A stretch of 64,000 bases of DNA from Pipra filicauda (taxonomy: Eukaryota; Chordata; Aves; Passeriformes; Pipridae), in NCBI RefSeq assembly GCF_003945595.2, contig NW_024104420.1, positions 866,201-930,200 on the forward strand, in the 5' to 3' direction. The stretch's first letter is position 1, and every line of letters begins with the position of its first letter. The translations under genes and the position numbers were made by a program. Shown here one piece after another: positions 1 to 15,705 of this stretch. Below the pieces are notes generated by a model. The model ran no database searches. It was not told where the DNA came from and saw only the letters and a list, made by a program, of their open reading frames with translations.

Positions 1-1484
1 CCAAAAAGATAAAAATTCTGAATAAAGGTTATGTTTTTTGCAGTCGTAATCTGCTTTATGTGCAATGCTTTAGGATATGGTTTTCAGTCATGCAGGCGTA
101 AATGGTGTGTTTGGTTGCTCTTCTTCAAGAACTCCTTCCACATGCAAAGAGAGGGCACTAGGCATGAGCTGAGACAGTGTAGGAAGTCAATTTTAATATG
201 TTACTTGTTGCAGTGATCTCATAGTGACTGGTTGGAACAGAAGTTGTTTGACAATGCATTTTCTTTGCTTTATTTTTATGGTCTGTGGGCAGCTGTTACC
301 CAGATAGCTCAAAGTACTCAGACATGGGTGCTCCTTAATCAGTGACTGGTAGAAGAGGATTAGATGATGGAATTTGGAAGATGGAATTTGTAAGTCAGAC
401 TAGCAGGAGGGTGTCTGAGCATCACAGGCTGTAATTGAAATCTGTAGGAGCTGTGTTCTGAACTTGCCCACTCTACATCAAAAATGTGAGGTACTCTGAA
501 AACTTAGGCCTTCAGATGTTACATTGGACAGCTGGAATTGGTTTGTGTTGCTGACTATTACAATCTTTTCTGCCATCTTGTAGTTTCCAGTCTGTAAAGT
601 AAGGATGTTTAGGAACGTTTGAGGAATTTTAGTGGTACAGGGAGTATTTAAACAAGGGGTGTAAAGCATTGGATGGTGATTTTTGAGAATGTGATACAAT
701 GAGCAGCATAAAAAAGAGAGAGATATATACTACATATATGAGGGAATATAACAATTCTTTACTCACTGAGAAATTTTGAAAGAGATTCAGTAAATTCACA
801 CCTAGACTAATCTAAAGAAGCTATGTAAAGCCTTCTGTTCCAGGTATAAATCTAGCACTGACTGACACAGTGTGAAGAAATTACTGCTTTTTAGTGGCTT
901 GTTTTTTTTTTTTCAAAAATACAGTTATTTTCTGTTTTCTCTGAAAGAGAAGAAAATAATTGACACCTGTCCTGTTTGAAGTAGTGTTATCAAGATCCTG
1001 TGACTAAGACTGCAGGAGTGACCTTCTCTTCCTGAGTCATTGACAGTCCTGCAGTCCTGCTCACACTGCTGTCCGCTAGCTACCTGAGTTTAGTTTCTCA
1101 CTGTGTCAAGTCCAGTTAAAACTACAGTTCGTAACATAACAGGAAAGAATTGTGAAGACAATTATGCAAAAATCCAGTTTTTGTAAAAGAGTGCACTTTA
1201 CTGTAAAAACTTATTAAAAAGATGTCTTGGAAAGCAATGGGAAGCATTTCACAGCATGATAAATTATTAAACTACAATCTGCTGTGAAATGTTTTATGCC
1301 TGTTGCCAACATGTACAGTATTACGAGGCTTTGCTTTACTTTGAGGATACCTTTAAAAGCTTCTGTGTAATTGGGATATTAATCCTTTCCTGTGGAAAGT
1401 CATCTTTTATTCTACACAGTTTTCATATGTGTCTTCATTCTAAGCATATGTAAATATTTGTATGTGTTTTTAGAAAATGTAGGG
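1..1484 (+). other. HSD17B4 intron (upstream part), no feature seen
   Basis: AT-rich non-coding sequence. The short open frames here show no recognisable domain. It is inferred to be intronic because the next exon downstream begins inside the hydratase domain and the preceding exon is not in this stretch. Confidence 0.7.
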
Positions 1485-2036
1485 AACGATGGGGGAAGAA
1501 ATAGGAAGACCAGACAGATCAATAGGTGGCTCTACGTCTGGTGTCACTGGCAGAATTGTGGGTTTTTTGGATCAGTTTACACAACAGCTGGCCTGCTGTC
1601 AACAGTTGGGGTACATCTGTTTCAAAGGGGTAAAGGATCTTTGCACAGGAGTTAGCAGTGCTCAAGGAAGGAGTTTTGAACTAGATTTGAAAGGGGGAGT
1701 GATAAAACTAGGCTCACTGGAGATACATATAGGGCAGCATGCCAGTGTTTGAGGAAAGTGTGCTAGTGAGGTCCTTCAGTCTGCTGCCTCAGTGGAGATG
1801 GAATCTACATGTCAGCAGAGACACAAGGATTACTGATGTGTTAAAAACCATGGAAGAGCCTGAGAACATAATGTAGGAATTAGAACGTAATGTAGGGTTC
1901 TCCCCCTCCAAAAAGGTGGTGGGATCAGTAGCCCAAGTGGAGTGCATCTACACCAGTGCACACAGCATGGGCAACAAACAGGAGGAACTGGAAACCAATT
2001 GTGTAACAGGAAAGCTATGACATAGCTGCCATCAAA
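1485..2036 (+). mobile_element. CR1 LINE internal fragment: ORF1 esterase end, inter-ORF region, ORF2 start
   Basis: This piece is truncated at both ends. It keeps the C-terminal block of the CR1 ORF1 GDSL-type esterase: near 1520-1655 one frame reads a Trp-Cys-His-Gln-Asn segment, then Ala-Gly-Leu-Leu and a Gly-Val-His-Leu...Gln-Arg-Gly-Lys motif. The Asp that normally precedes the catalytic-His block is replaced (Thr-Val-Gly-Val-His). The inter-ORF stretch follows. From about 1936 comes the start of ORF2, the endonuclease N-terminus, recognisable as the 'ATGGGCAACAAACAGGAGGA' block at ~1970. Frameshifts separate the pieces, so it is dead. Unlike most CR1 copies, it lacks the 3' end. Confidence 0.75.
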
Positions 2037-5000
2037 ATATGCAGGACAAATTCTAATTTATATCCTTTTCTGTAAAGACTGTAGTACAGCATTGCTTGAA
2101 AACATGTACATTTAAATGAACTTCAGACAATAGCACAAGAGAGCCTCCTGAGAGATTCCGGTGATTTTTTTTTCTACTTGTAGTATAAATAATTTGTTTC
2201 ATGATAGAGAAAATGATGCATTGCAGAAGGTTCACAAATATTGAGAAAAAAATTGACAGAAAAAAAAGGAGGATACAAGCCAAACAAAGGGATGTGAAGC
2301 CTTTGCTAGGATTTGATAACCTTTTCCTTGTTTGTCTAGAGATTTCAAGTGTGCAGAGATGGTAGTCTCAGAACTGTTGTATAGTGAGTGAACATTTGTA
2401 ATAGTAATTGCTTTAAAAGTTTGTTACATGTTATGATACTATGTAAAATTTATATGATCTCCTATCCTCCATCCTTATTCCTGTTGGGAAGATCAGAAGA
2501 TAATTTTTGAATCAATTTGGAAAAATAGTTGAGGGCTTGGATTATGCTAGAATGTTGTGTGTTAAGATAATAAAAGAAGAAAAGATACTAGTCTGACAGT
2601 CAGTTTGTTTAAACAAGATAGTCTTCCTTACCAAGTTTGTTCCGTCCTCTTATCTATGTGTATCTTAGTAAAGGCTATAAAAATTGTTATTCCATTTGAT
2701 GTTCCCCAAGCTGAAGTGATTTGGTTTTTTTTTTTTTAATTAAGAGAGGCATTGTTAAGGGAAAGGCTTCATGTACATTTGCCATGCTACTGAAAAATGA
2801 CTAATGTCTGTGAAGCCTGTTTCAGAATAAGTAAGTTAATACTAAATTTGAAAAATATTTGGTATGGACAAACTGTAAATATGTAAATAGTGTGGAGTGG
2901 GGAAGTTTTATGTACAGTGCTAAATTTGAGCCCTTGAAGCATCAACACTGCCAGTTTGACTGGAAATATCCACTGTTCTTAATGTAAATGAGAGCTTATT
3001 GACAAGTGTAGGTGAGATTGTGGTGTTTTTTCTTCCTGAGATTGCTTGACTGCTTACTCTTAAATAGGCTGTTAGATAAAGTATGCCTACGTACATGTAT
3101 ACATATATATACATGTATACTTTGTAAGATAAGCTCTTGAGCAAAGCTTTTTTTCTGCCCAGTTAGAAGAGAAAATATATGGATAGTTAACTTCCTTTTT
3201 CATTAGCTTTACCACTGACCTTTATTGCAGTCTGCAGGAAGACTGAAAAATTGGCACAGAGAGGTTGGATATCGCCTTTTATTTTGTGGTCTGGCAGAAT
3301 TCCTAAATTTAGGAAATGAGACTTGACAGTTTGTGTTATTAATTGGAGAACAATCTAACCATATCATGACTTCAATCTAATGCTGCACATCAATTGATTC
3401 TTGTCATCCTGCAAGGTTGCTTGTTTTGGGCTTTTGTTTGTTTGTGTGTTTGTTTTGGGGGTTTTTGTTGTTGCTTTTTTTCTGTTGCTGTGGAATGTAA
3501 TTTATATAATGAAGTAATACCAAAGATTGTGGTAAATGAAGTTTGTTGGCAGACCTGATTTGGCTGCACTGAATCTGAAATAACCTACTGTGTAACTGTT
3601 GTATTCAGTTCAGCCTTTGTGTTTTTTAACTGTGACCAGTGCCACTGTAGTTATTGAAAATACAAGAAGACAAGTATCATTTCCCACATTCATATGTCAG
3701 ATTTTTAGTTAAATACATTGGTCTCATTTAATTCTTTGAACCTAATAATTTCCTAAATGCTACATTTATTTTGTTAGCAAAGCACAAGTATTTTTTACTA
3801 CAGTAGTTTTGAAAAGCCTTTGGTTACAAGTATTGTCTCCCAAGTAAATAAAAACCCTAAACAAATTGCTAGTTCTTATTACAGCTTTAGTAAGCAACAT
3901 CTGCATAGCTAGATTTAAGTTGAGATTTGGTCTTAAAACAGAAATTTGTCTTTTTTTATGCCACATAAATTGAATTTTCTAGTGGTGCAACTAAATTTTA
4001 GAATTAAAATTTATTACAACTCCTTTGTGAAAATAGCCTCTTGACAGCTTTCATAAAAATTCAAATTAATGAAAGTGAAACCATAGAATTTTAATTTAGT
4101 TAAAAAGCCATTTAATTATTTAGTATGTGGCATTTTTTTTCTAGTTCTTGATGGCAATTTGCTTCAGATTTTAGATACTTTTGAAAGAAAACTTCGATAA
4201 TGAAGGGGGATACCCTACTTCATAGAATTCTGTTGAGGAATTCTCTCTAAATTATCAATTTTAAAACTTCTTTTTTGAACAGAAAGTAAAGATCTGTCCC
4301 TCTCTTTTATGGTGTTACAACTTTGATATATTCATCAAATTATTTGCTCTCTTTTTTATCCTTTGCAGAACATCAAACTCAGACCCACCTGAACTTTAGT
4401 CTTACATTACTTAGGATCAATTAGAAGATAATTGCAAAAAAAAAAATTACAGTAAATACATGTTTTGGGCAAAGGTAGAATTACAGCTAGAAATTTCAGA
4501 GTCGTGATGTCATCGTACTGATACATCTTTGTTTTCAAAATGGAAAGTGTTTCGAAAAGAGTAAACAACTATGTAAACAGCCATTGAGAAGTATTAGCTT
4601 AGAATTTGTCTTTCTAAGATGTGCATGCTTAAGGCATGGTGCAATTTAGGATTTTCCTCTTGCTATTTTTAATGCATGTCTCCAACTCTCACAGAAAGCA
4701 GTGACAAGCTCTTCTACATTCCACTTTAACTGAGGCTCAAAACACTTGCTGTGTTGAGGAAGGTTACCACAACAAATAAGAGAAAGGTAGAGTTTAGTGT
4801 TTAAGCTGTAGATACTTGAAGAAATAGACTTGAATATTAACAGGTTAAAGAATAAAACAGATGGATTATGGATTAAAATGATAATATGAGTTCAGAACCT
4901 CTTCAGTTAAACTGTCTGCTTCAGATTTGATAGGAGAAACAGTGTTATGCATATATATTAGAAAATACGTCCTTTGGGGAATCTTTTTTTTTTTTCATCC

Positions 5001-6227
5001 TTCCCTTTGAGAAATCCACTAACTTCTTTCCTTCAAATGGAGTTTAGTTCAGTTTACTCTCATTTGGACAAAGGCATACGATTTTTTATAGTCCCAGTTC
5101 AAAATATAAGGGGTTCCAGAAGTCAATAATGTGCTTGATTAAAATAAAATCTGTTTCGGTTTAAGAGCTTTTTTCCATTATATCTGTGTTCAATTTGTTT
5201 ATGTCATCTTATTATGCTGCTAAATTCTTGAAATCTTCATTAGTTAATGTGGCATACTGATTTTCTCTGTACTTGGGAAATTTGTACTAGAGAGTACTCC
5301 ACAAGCATTTAGTCACTGGATTTCACTGGAATCTGTGACCAGGGAAAAATGGGTTTAGTCCAGAAAGATGCAGAGTGGCTTGTCATATCTCTCATAATAT
5401 GGGCTGCTGGCTACTGAACACATACAGCAAATATAAGATTTGATAATAGAAATGCTAAGGCTACACAGGGACGGCAACCTCAAGTACAGTAGCCATATCC
5501 TTCATCATTTCTCAGGTTTATTCACATTCATGATATATAAAACACGCTAAATCTGTATTTTGCTTGTGAAAGAGAATATTTATTGTGAAGCATGAAGTCT
5601 TCTAGAAAGCCTGTAATGTTACTTTGGGGTTTTATTTGTTTTCGATGTTGGGATCAGCTACCCTTGAATCTGCTACGAGAGAAGTGTATCACAGTTAGTC
5701 AGTCGTGGTACTTTTAAAAGGGAAGAATAAGGATATTTCCGATCTCCATAAGATGAAACAATTGTTGGAAAAATATGGTAGTGTGTGCATGTTTTTAAAA
5801 AAATAAGTTTTCATATGTAATTTTTTTTACATTGTGGACAAAATTGTCAAGGAAAAGACTCTTTAAAATTAGACTTCAAGCTGAAGAACCTGTGAACAAA
5901 ATTTTAGAAAATGCATTACTCCACTGTTGCCAAATTTTAGTGAAGCTGGATCTGTTTGTCAGCAGAGTAGGTCACTTCTTCCTCCCTCTAAGCACTTTTA
6001 TCATTTTCTTATGTACCAAGACCACACATGGCTCTTATCACATTTTCCTGGAGCTTTGGCAGTTTGTCTGCACGGTAATAACTAATTTCTGTTTTGTCTG
6101 CTTTGTTGTAGAGTATGTTAACTAAGGACTAGTAACATAGATTGTGATAAGTTTATTAATCTGTCATGAATTTTTGGGTGACTCATGCTTGTTTCTGCCT
6201 CCCATTTTTCCTTCTCTGTTTCTGCAG
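2037..6227 (+). other. HSD17B4 intron, no gene seen
   Basis: AT-rich intronic sequence with homopolymer T and A runs and scattered short open frames of no recognisable family. A short AT-rich palindrome lies at about 3093-3120. The polypyrimidine tract and AG before the exon at 6228 end this intron. Confidence 0.7.
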
Positions 6228-6297
6228 GCTGCCTTGTATCGGCTGAGTGGTGATTGGAATCCTTTACATCTTGACCCAAGTTTTGCTGCTCTTGGAG
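6228..6297 (+). CDS. HSD17B4: HSD17B4 exon: hydratase 2 active-site segment
   Basis: The exon is preceded by a polypyrimidine tract and TCTGCAG, and followed by the donor GTGAGC. It starts in phase 0 and ends one base into a codon. It encodes [20 protein letters not shown] and a few more residues. The motif G-D-W-N-P-L-H-x-D-P is the hydratase 2 signature of the MaoC-like hot-dog fold. By established knowledge of mammalian MFE-2, its Asp and His (human 510 and 515) are catalytic, and both are present. This part hydrates trans-2-enoyl-CoA to the (3R)-hydroxyacyl-CoA in the peroxisome. Confidence 0.95.
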
Positions 6298-8460
6298 GTG
6301 AGCTGAGGGATGCCATTGTATTAATATTTGGATGAAAGATGATGTAAATGTATTTTTAGTCTTTTTTTTTTTCAATCTGTCCGTACATCTTTGACAATCT
6401 GGAGAAAATAGTGCTTGTTTTATAGCTGTTCTTAAAATCACCATTACCTGTCTTCAAAGTTCTGCATGACACTTCACTTTGAAGTATTGGAGGGTGGTGC
6501 TTGGACTTTACCTACAATGGTAACATACCTCCTAACCTATTTTCCTTTAGAGTTTGTTTGTTGCCTGTTTTTACAATCTCTGTTTCATAAAGAGAAATAA
6601 TTGACTATCAAAGCTTCAGAAGGAATTGCATAAATTCATTGATATGTAGTTCTTTCCATCTAAATAATTCTGAGATTATGATGGTGTTGGTGGAGGTTTT
6701 TGTTCTTTTGTGTAGTATTCTCAATCTCAATAAATCTAAGAGGGCAGGAGAGAGAGAGTTAACACTTCTTTCCTATGAAGTTACTTAACTGTACCTCTTG
6801 CTAGCACATTAGCTTATTTATTTACATACTTCTACATGTGAAAGTATCAGACCAGAGGCTGCATTTACTGAATCTGAAGAGATGTAATTACTGAAAAAGG
6901 GTCTGTTTGCTTAATATCCTTTGTAAAGTTATTTTTGAGTTCTCTTCAGTCCTTGCTAGTAGTATAGTTTACTTACATCAGTCAGACATCAATTTGATTT
7001 ACTTATGAAATTTTCCTGAATATCCTGAATACGATGTATGTTATCGTCATAAACATTACATGAAAATGCTGATCTGTAATAATTGGTCAGCAGTTTTCTG
7101 ATGAATTTCTTTTTAATATACAAGTATCGTTGTATGGTGTTCTTATCAATACAAGCAGAGCAGAGCTATACTTTCTTGTTCGGATCATGCTTCACATACT
7201 TTCACAAATGATCTTTCAAAATTTGATTAACTCAGTTTTGTATAGTTCTGTTAATAAATTACTGTTAATAAGTAATGCTAGTCACTAGAGTCCATAAAGA
7301 GATTTTCCCTGTTTGTGCATCTGGTGATTTTGGATAAATATTTCCTTGTGAAGATGCTGGAGGTGAAAAATAAATGTTTGGAACTGAAACCCCAGTGTTT
7401 GGAATAATTATGATAATCCTTCAAAAGAAGAGGAGTAGAAATCTTCTACCTGCTCATACAAAGAACACTGGCACTTAGACACAGTGAAAATGAAATTAAC
7501 TATATAGATGAGGTACATAAAACTACTGCACTGGATTTTGGAACTGTGGCAGTACCCTACTCTAATACTTATACTAAATGTAAGTACAATCAAAGAAAAA
7601 AAATTACTGTAGGGATATTGCACAAATATTTTTTTCTAGTTCTGCAAAAACTTTTTTCTTTGGGCATATTCACACACCTTCTTGCCTTGTAACAGTCTCT
7701 GTGACTGTTCTTTTTAACTGGCTCTCATGGGATGCACTGGAAGGAAGCATTCAGCATAGTGCATTCAGATTGTTCAGGGGTTATTGTTAAGCCTTCCTGT
7801 GAGTAATATTTCAGAGGACATATATGACTTGAAAACACCTGTTTATATTCTTGTGCCTCTATTCCTGTGTTTTGTATTTCCAGGTCCTGGAAAGTGAAAG
7901 CAACATTTACTTTGGTTTTGTTTTAGTCTATATACAAAGTAACTTGATCACCTTACAGAATCACCTTTTTCTTTGAGTGGGCATTAGTTTTAAAAGAAAA
8001 CCCTAGGGAAAATAGGATCGTATATTTTTGTCTGTTTCTGAGTTCCGAAAAGAGTGGTGGTTTCTGGTTCTTGCATTGTGAATTGAACTAAGTTTTTAAA
8101 GAGCTAAATGTGACTATTACATTCTGAATGAAAGATGCTGAATACTGATGATGTACTACTAATCTGTTTTAAAATTGACTGCATGGTGTCTGTGCTTTCA
8201 GAACAGTGCACATTTTACACAAAAGTGAGTGCTGTTAAAAGTGTTCATACTCAAATATTTTACAGGAAGGAAATGGCAGAATGATCAGGGTGTAATACAC
8301 AGCGAGAAAACAGACTTACCGTCCTTTTAGCTTGTCTTTCTGTCACATCTTCTCTTCTAACCTAATGAATCTAAATTTCTCTTTCTCATGCTTGATCCTG
8401 GTAGCCTTATCTTTCCTTTGGGCCATTTCTTATAATTTCCATCTTCCCCAGCCTTGAGTT
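6298..8460 (+). other. HSD17B4 intron, no feature seen
   Basis: The intron continues after the donor at 6298. The sequence is AT-rich and I recognise no repeat family or conserved reading frame. Confidence 0.7.
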
Positions 8461-9072
8461 TGTCATGGTTTGACCTCAACCAGCAACTAATTACCACACA
8501 GCTGCTTGTGTATTCCTTCCCCTTTTCCTCCCTTCACGTTTCTCCACCACCTCTAGTCCCAGTGGGATGGGAAGGAGAGATGGAGAGAAAAAAATGTAAA
8601 ACTTGTGGGTTGAGATAAGAACACTTTAATAACTGAAACAAAGCAAAATTAATACTGATGATGTTACTAGTAATAATAATGAAGAGGAGAGAGAAAATGA
8701 AAGCAAAAATCCTCAAGAGAAACAAGTGATGCACGACACAATAGCTCACCACCTGGACTGATGCCATGCCCATCCCTGGCTCCTGCCAGCTCCCCCCAGT
8801 TTATATACTGGGCGTGACATTCTGTGGGATGTAATATGCTCTTGGCTGTGTCAGCAGTCCTGGTTATACTTCCTCATAGCTTCTTGTGCACCTGCTCGCT
8901 GGCAGAGCATGAGACACTGAAAAGTCTCTGACTTAGGTTAGGCACTACTTAGGCAACAGCCAAAACATCAGTGTATTTTCAAATTATTCTCACACTAAAG
9001 TGAGAGCAAAGCACAGCACTGTACTACCTACTAGGGAAGAAAATAAATTATATCCCAGCCAAAACCAGTGGT
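8461..9072 (-). mobile_element. Solo LTR of an avian ERVL-like family, in HSD17B4 intron
   Basis: The block begins on the + strand with TGTCATGGTTTGACC and ends near CCCAGCCAAAACCAG. This matches the well-known avian endogenous-retrovirus LTR type whose sense strand starts with a CTGGTTTNGGCTGGGAT-like sequence. Sense is the minus strand: a TATA box reads TATATAAAC on minus (8800-8809) and an ATTAAA poly(A)-like signal lies near 8624-8629. The edges are approximate and I see no clear target duplication, so it is an old insertion. No internal retroviral sequence is attached. Confidence 0.75.
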
Positions 9073-10196
9073 GGCTTTTTTCTCTTTGTCTCAAAGGTGT
9101 TTTTTTCCTTCTACATCTTCCATTTGTCTGCAGGCTACACTTTCTCCTGTCTCCTCTTTTTGTTTGGTTTTGCTTTTGTTTTTTCTCCCAGCTATTGTCC
9201 CTTGGGGCATTTCATGCTGTGTAGATACTATCAGGAGTTGTTTAGAGCTGAGGAAAAACAGATTCTGGCAGACAAGAGTGGCAGATGAGTTCTGGGCAAA
9301 GCGAGTGGTTTCAGAGCCAAAGCTGGACAGATGTATCTGGATTCCACAGGCTGTTGCAAGTGTGGTCAATTACTGTTTACATGCCTTGTCAGGTCAGAGC
9401 AACCTGTTAAGGGATCAAAACATAAAAGCGGCATCTGCATAACTTAACTGTTGCACTTTAACAAAAGTGAGGCCAGTTCTTAAAGGGTTTTTTTGTCAGA
9501 TTTTGACAGTACTGGAAAAAGATTCAACACTAATATAAAGCTTATCCTCTACCAAGGTTGAACGCCCACTCCAAAGCATAGAAGTGCAAGGAAACTTGCC
9601 AAAAAATGCCCAGATAGGAAAAACACTGCACTTTTTCCCCCGTTTTTGTTTGTTTGTTTGTTTGTTGCATGTGCTCAAAATTCCTGAAATCTTCTCAGGG
9701 TTTTTTCCACTTCTAAATAAAAGTTAATCCTGAAGTGTGCGCTGTATTAGCAACCATGAATAGGAATTCAAAACAGGAAGCATCAAATAATCTTAGTATT
9801 GTCACCTTTTAATAATTACAATACCTCCTACCCTCGATATGCATACTTCTGTGTAACTGTGTGTCTGGTGTGCCTATGCACATATACTAAAGTAGCTAAT
9901 CTCCATATTTTTCATTTTGTCACTTCTACAGACAGGGACTAATCCTACTTGTGAGTCTCGCAGACCATAGGCAGTGTTGAAGTACCAGTTCTCAGCAAGC
10001 ACTTTCCTTTGCCTAAAAGTAGAGGAAACAATAAATGGTAACAGATACTTTTTCAGTGAGATAAATTAGGTTAAAAAGAAAAAGGATTAAGAACAGTATT
10101 GAAGGAAAATACTATGAATAAAGTGTAGATATTCACTTTAGAAGCAGCATTGAGGTCCTAATTTTAAAAGTGTTAAAATGTTACTTCTTTAAATAG
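9073..10196 (+). other. HSD17B4 intron; (TTTG)n run
   Basis: Intronic sequence with a short (TTTG)n microsatellite at about 9647-9665. An open frame at 9068-9442 overlaps the LTR edge and matches no protein I recognise. The acceptor TTTAAATAG precedes the exon at 10197. Confidence 0.65.
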
Positions 10197-10303
10197 GATT
10201 TAAGAAGCCTATACTTCATGGACTATGCACCTTTGGGTTTGCTGCTAGGAACGTTTTGAAGCAGTTTGCTAATAATGATGTGAACAGATTCAAGGCAATC
10301 AAG
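10197..10303 (+). CDS. HSD17B4: HSD17B4 exon: hydratase 2 domain
   Basis: The acceptor is AAATAG and the donor GTCTGT. The first two bases complete the Gly codon begun in the previous exon; the exon then reads [17 protein letters not shown] and on to ...[13 protein letters not shown], ending on a codon boundary. The Pro-Ile-Leu-His-Gly-Leu segment is the conserved MaoC/hydratase 2 helix region. It is collinear with the human protein, without gaps. Confidence 0.95.
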
Positions 10304-10613
10304 GTCTGTGTGTTCATTCTTTGCAGTTAATCTTCTTGATTTTTCTGTTTTTAGTGACAAAAGAAATCTTTAAAATGGGGAAAAGGCTTTTACGCTGTCT
10401 TAACTTCCAGAATTGCTTTTACTTACTGCTGGGTGCATTTTAATGCCTCTGTCTTCTATGTTTACTTAAATATTTAGGCTTTCTACATTAATAGTTGATT
10501 AATTTTCCTCTTCACTCTATAATTTCAGTAGAGCCTGTGCTTTTAAGTGTTGCATGTACCTATGACAGATCTGTTCGCAGTCCCACTTTTTTTTTTTCTT
10601 GTTTTACTTTTAG
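10304..10613 (+). other. Short HSD17B4 intron (310 bp)
   Basis: A compact intron between two hydratase exons, with a donor GTCTGTGTG and a long polypyrimidine tract ending TTTTAG. I see no repeat. Confidence 0.85.
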
Positions 10614-13068
<2,455 letters not shown>

Positions 13069-13158
13069 GTCAAGGAGACTGGAGAAGTTGCTATTGCAGG
13101 GGGCTATGTGGATATAGTACCAGCCTTGGATAAACCTACTGCTCGAGAGCCTCTGAAG
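13069..13158 (+). CDS. HSD17B4: HSD17B4 exon: last hydratase strand and linker to SCP2
   Basis: Thirty whole codons between CCCCGCAG and GTAGGG. It encodes VKETGEVAIAGGYVDIVPA followed by a linker rich in Pro, Thr and Lys. The first half is the final beta-strand of the hydratase fold; the second half is the variable hinge before the SCP2-like domain. The hinge is about two residues shorter than in human, which is normal variation for a linker. Confidence 0.94.
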
Positions 13159-14065
13159 GTAGGGGGAAGCAATAAAAATCTTAACTTGCAAAGCAGCTCA
13201 GTTAGGCTTTATTTTTGTGATATACACAGGAAGGATACTTACATCACACACTAGTCTTATTTGCAATACACAGATGAGTGTGTGAGTTAAAAAGAGTGAA
13301 CACACATGTTGTTTAAGATACAAAGGTTAATTGATCTATTCGAGAAGAAAATTCCAGTTAAGACACACAGGATAGCTGGTGTAGTTTAATGTGCTTGATG
13401 CTAATTGAACTCTTAGAATAAACATTGTGCTGTATGTTACAAAACAAGTGGGGCATGTACCACTGAGGGCCACAGGTTTCGAGCACTTGCATAACTTAAA
13501 ATTGGAATTACATCCTATATCTGTAGAACAAGGATTTTGTTTTTGTTTTGTAGATGTTAAAGATCAAAATCTGTGTAGGATGTAAAAGTGTGTGACCAAC
13601 CTTTCTCAATTTTTTCGGAGATATGGAGAGAGTGGCAAGAAGGCATTAGAATAAGTGAAAATGAGATAATGTGCTCATAGAAAAGAACAGTTTTGTCATT
13701 GAATCATTTTGAGATAAGACTCTGAGAGCTATTGGTACATGTGGTTAGGCCTAACACCATATGCACATTATACTGTGTATATTTTAAAAAATCCTCTGCA
13801 TGCATGCATGCCTTAAGCCTTGCATACTGGACTTGCCACAGGAGACAGAATTGTACATGCAGTGCTGAGGATGATTAAGAACCTGAGTTCTTAATGCGAT
13901 CTGAAAGACATTGAAGACAGTGCACTACCTTATTAAACTGTATCTTTTTCCCCCTATGGATCCTTGCCTGTAAAGGGTGAAACTTTGTTGCATTGAAGTT
14001 TATGAAATGCTGAGGTAGTGATACTCATATGAAGCCTGTGATCACAGAATAGATAATATTGCGTG
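13159..14065 (+). other. HSD17B4 intron, no feature seen
   Basis: Intronic sequence with no recognisable repeat. There is a short alternating TGCA run at about 13798-13810. Confidence 0.7.
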
Positions 14066-14663
14066 ATACCTGGGCTGCATCCAGAGCAGCGTGGGCAGCA
14101 TGTCAAGGGAGGTGATTCTATCCCCTTTCTCTGCTCTGATGAGGCTCCACCTGGAGTACTGCATCCAGCTCTGAGGTCCCCAATACAGGAAGGACACAGA
14201 CCTGTTGGAAGGAGTCTAGAGGAGGGACACAAAGATGAATAGATGGATGGAACGCATCTCTGAGGAAAGGCTGAAATAATTAGAATTGTTCAGCTTGGAA
14301 AAGAGAAGGCTTCAGGGTGATCTGATTGTGGCTTCCCAGTTCCTAAAGGGAGCCTACAAGAGAAATGGAGAGGGACTTATTACAGAAGCACATAGTGACA
14401 GGACAGAGGGGATTGGCTTTCAACTGAAAGACAGTAAGTTTAGATTAGATATTAGTAAATAATTCTTTACTGGGAGGGTGGTGAGGCACTGAAACAGGTT
14501 CTCCAGAGAAGTTATGGTTGCCCCATCCCTGGAAGTGTTCAAGGCCAGGTTGGTTGCTCTGAGCAGCCTGGTCTAGTGAATGCTGTCCCTGTCCATGGCA
14601 GTGCAGTTGGAACTAGATGATCTCTAAGGTCCCTCTCAACCCAGGTCATTCTGTGATTCTCTG
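14066..14663 (+). mobile_element. CR1 LINE 3' fragment in HSD17B4 intron
   Basis: A diverged CR1 copy. It covers the last part of ORF2 (for example CCACCTGGAGTACTGCATCC near 14147) and the 3' UTR, ending in the decayed octamer ATTCTGTGATTCTCTG. It is 5'-truncated, carries stops and frameshifts, and is in the same orientation as the gene. Confidence 0.88.
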
Positions 14664-15705
14664 ATACATTCCAAGAACCTGTTGCTTTTTGCTGCTTTTG
14701 TTTAATCTTCTGACATTCTGAACTGTTGTCTTATCTGCATTTGAAGTTCAAACACTAGAGCTTTTCAGAACTTTCCAGATTTTCTTTCTTCTTTTTTTTT
14801 TAAACTTGGGCAGAAAAGGTGTTTTTCTTTAAGTTTACTCTGAGAAATTAAGGTGCTTTAACAGACATTTACTGAGAGGGCCAGACGTTCACCAGGAGAA
14901 ACTAACCTGACTGAGTGAAGATTGGCAAATTTAAATGCCATTAGGAACCCTGTTGTATAATGGAAAATATTGGGCATAAACAAAGAGGTGACAGGATAGC
15001 AGCCCGAGGATCACTGCATTCTGGTGTACAGGTGGGTACAGCAGAACAACTACAGCTATGAGAGCTTCTCTGCTCCAGTTCCAATTAGATGAGAAATGTC
15101 ACTGGAGTAGCTTCTAAAGGTGTAGCCTTTTATCTAGCACAAATATTTGCTAAAGAAAGACAGTGAAAGGTTTGCGCAATAATGTGTTTGGAACAGTTGA
15201 AAATGTAAAAGTAGCTATTTGCACTCTTAAATTCTGTCCTCACTGCAGTTTTGACTGTGTTCATAGTTCAGTATGTTTTGAACAACTTCCATGTCAAGCT
15301 AAAGTAATATACTGGTAAAACCAATTTTTTGTTTTAAAAACTAACCTGCCATTCACTGGGGAAAAAGTGACAATGGTTATCCTCCAAAGGGAATAAAGGG
15401 CAATTTAGAAACTATTAGAGCACTAATTAAAAAGCCTGTCTTGTGATGATAAATGATAAAACTGCAAAAGCAAGATTTGAAATAATTTGAAATGAAAATT
15501 TAGAATAAAGCATTTTCTGCTTAAATGTATTCTTTAGTGCTCATGGCTGCTAGAGGTGATTATTTTGTGGTGGAAGAAATCTCAATTGCATTTGATAATT
15601 CTGCTATAGATACTTTTCCTGGACACAATGCATGAGCTAAGAGACATATTCAGTACCTTTTAGCAAAGTTTCGATTTTCAATTCTTCATACTCTCTTTTT
15701 TTTAG
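14664..15705 (+). other. HSD17B4 intron, no feature seen
   Basis: AT-rich intron. It ends with a pyrimidine tract and TTTTTTTTAG before the next exon. Confidence 0.75.
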
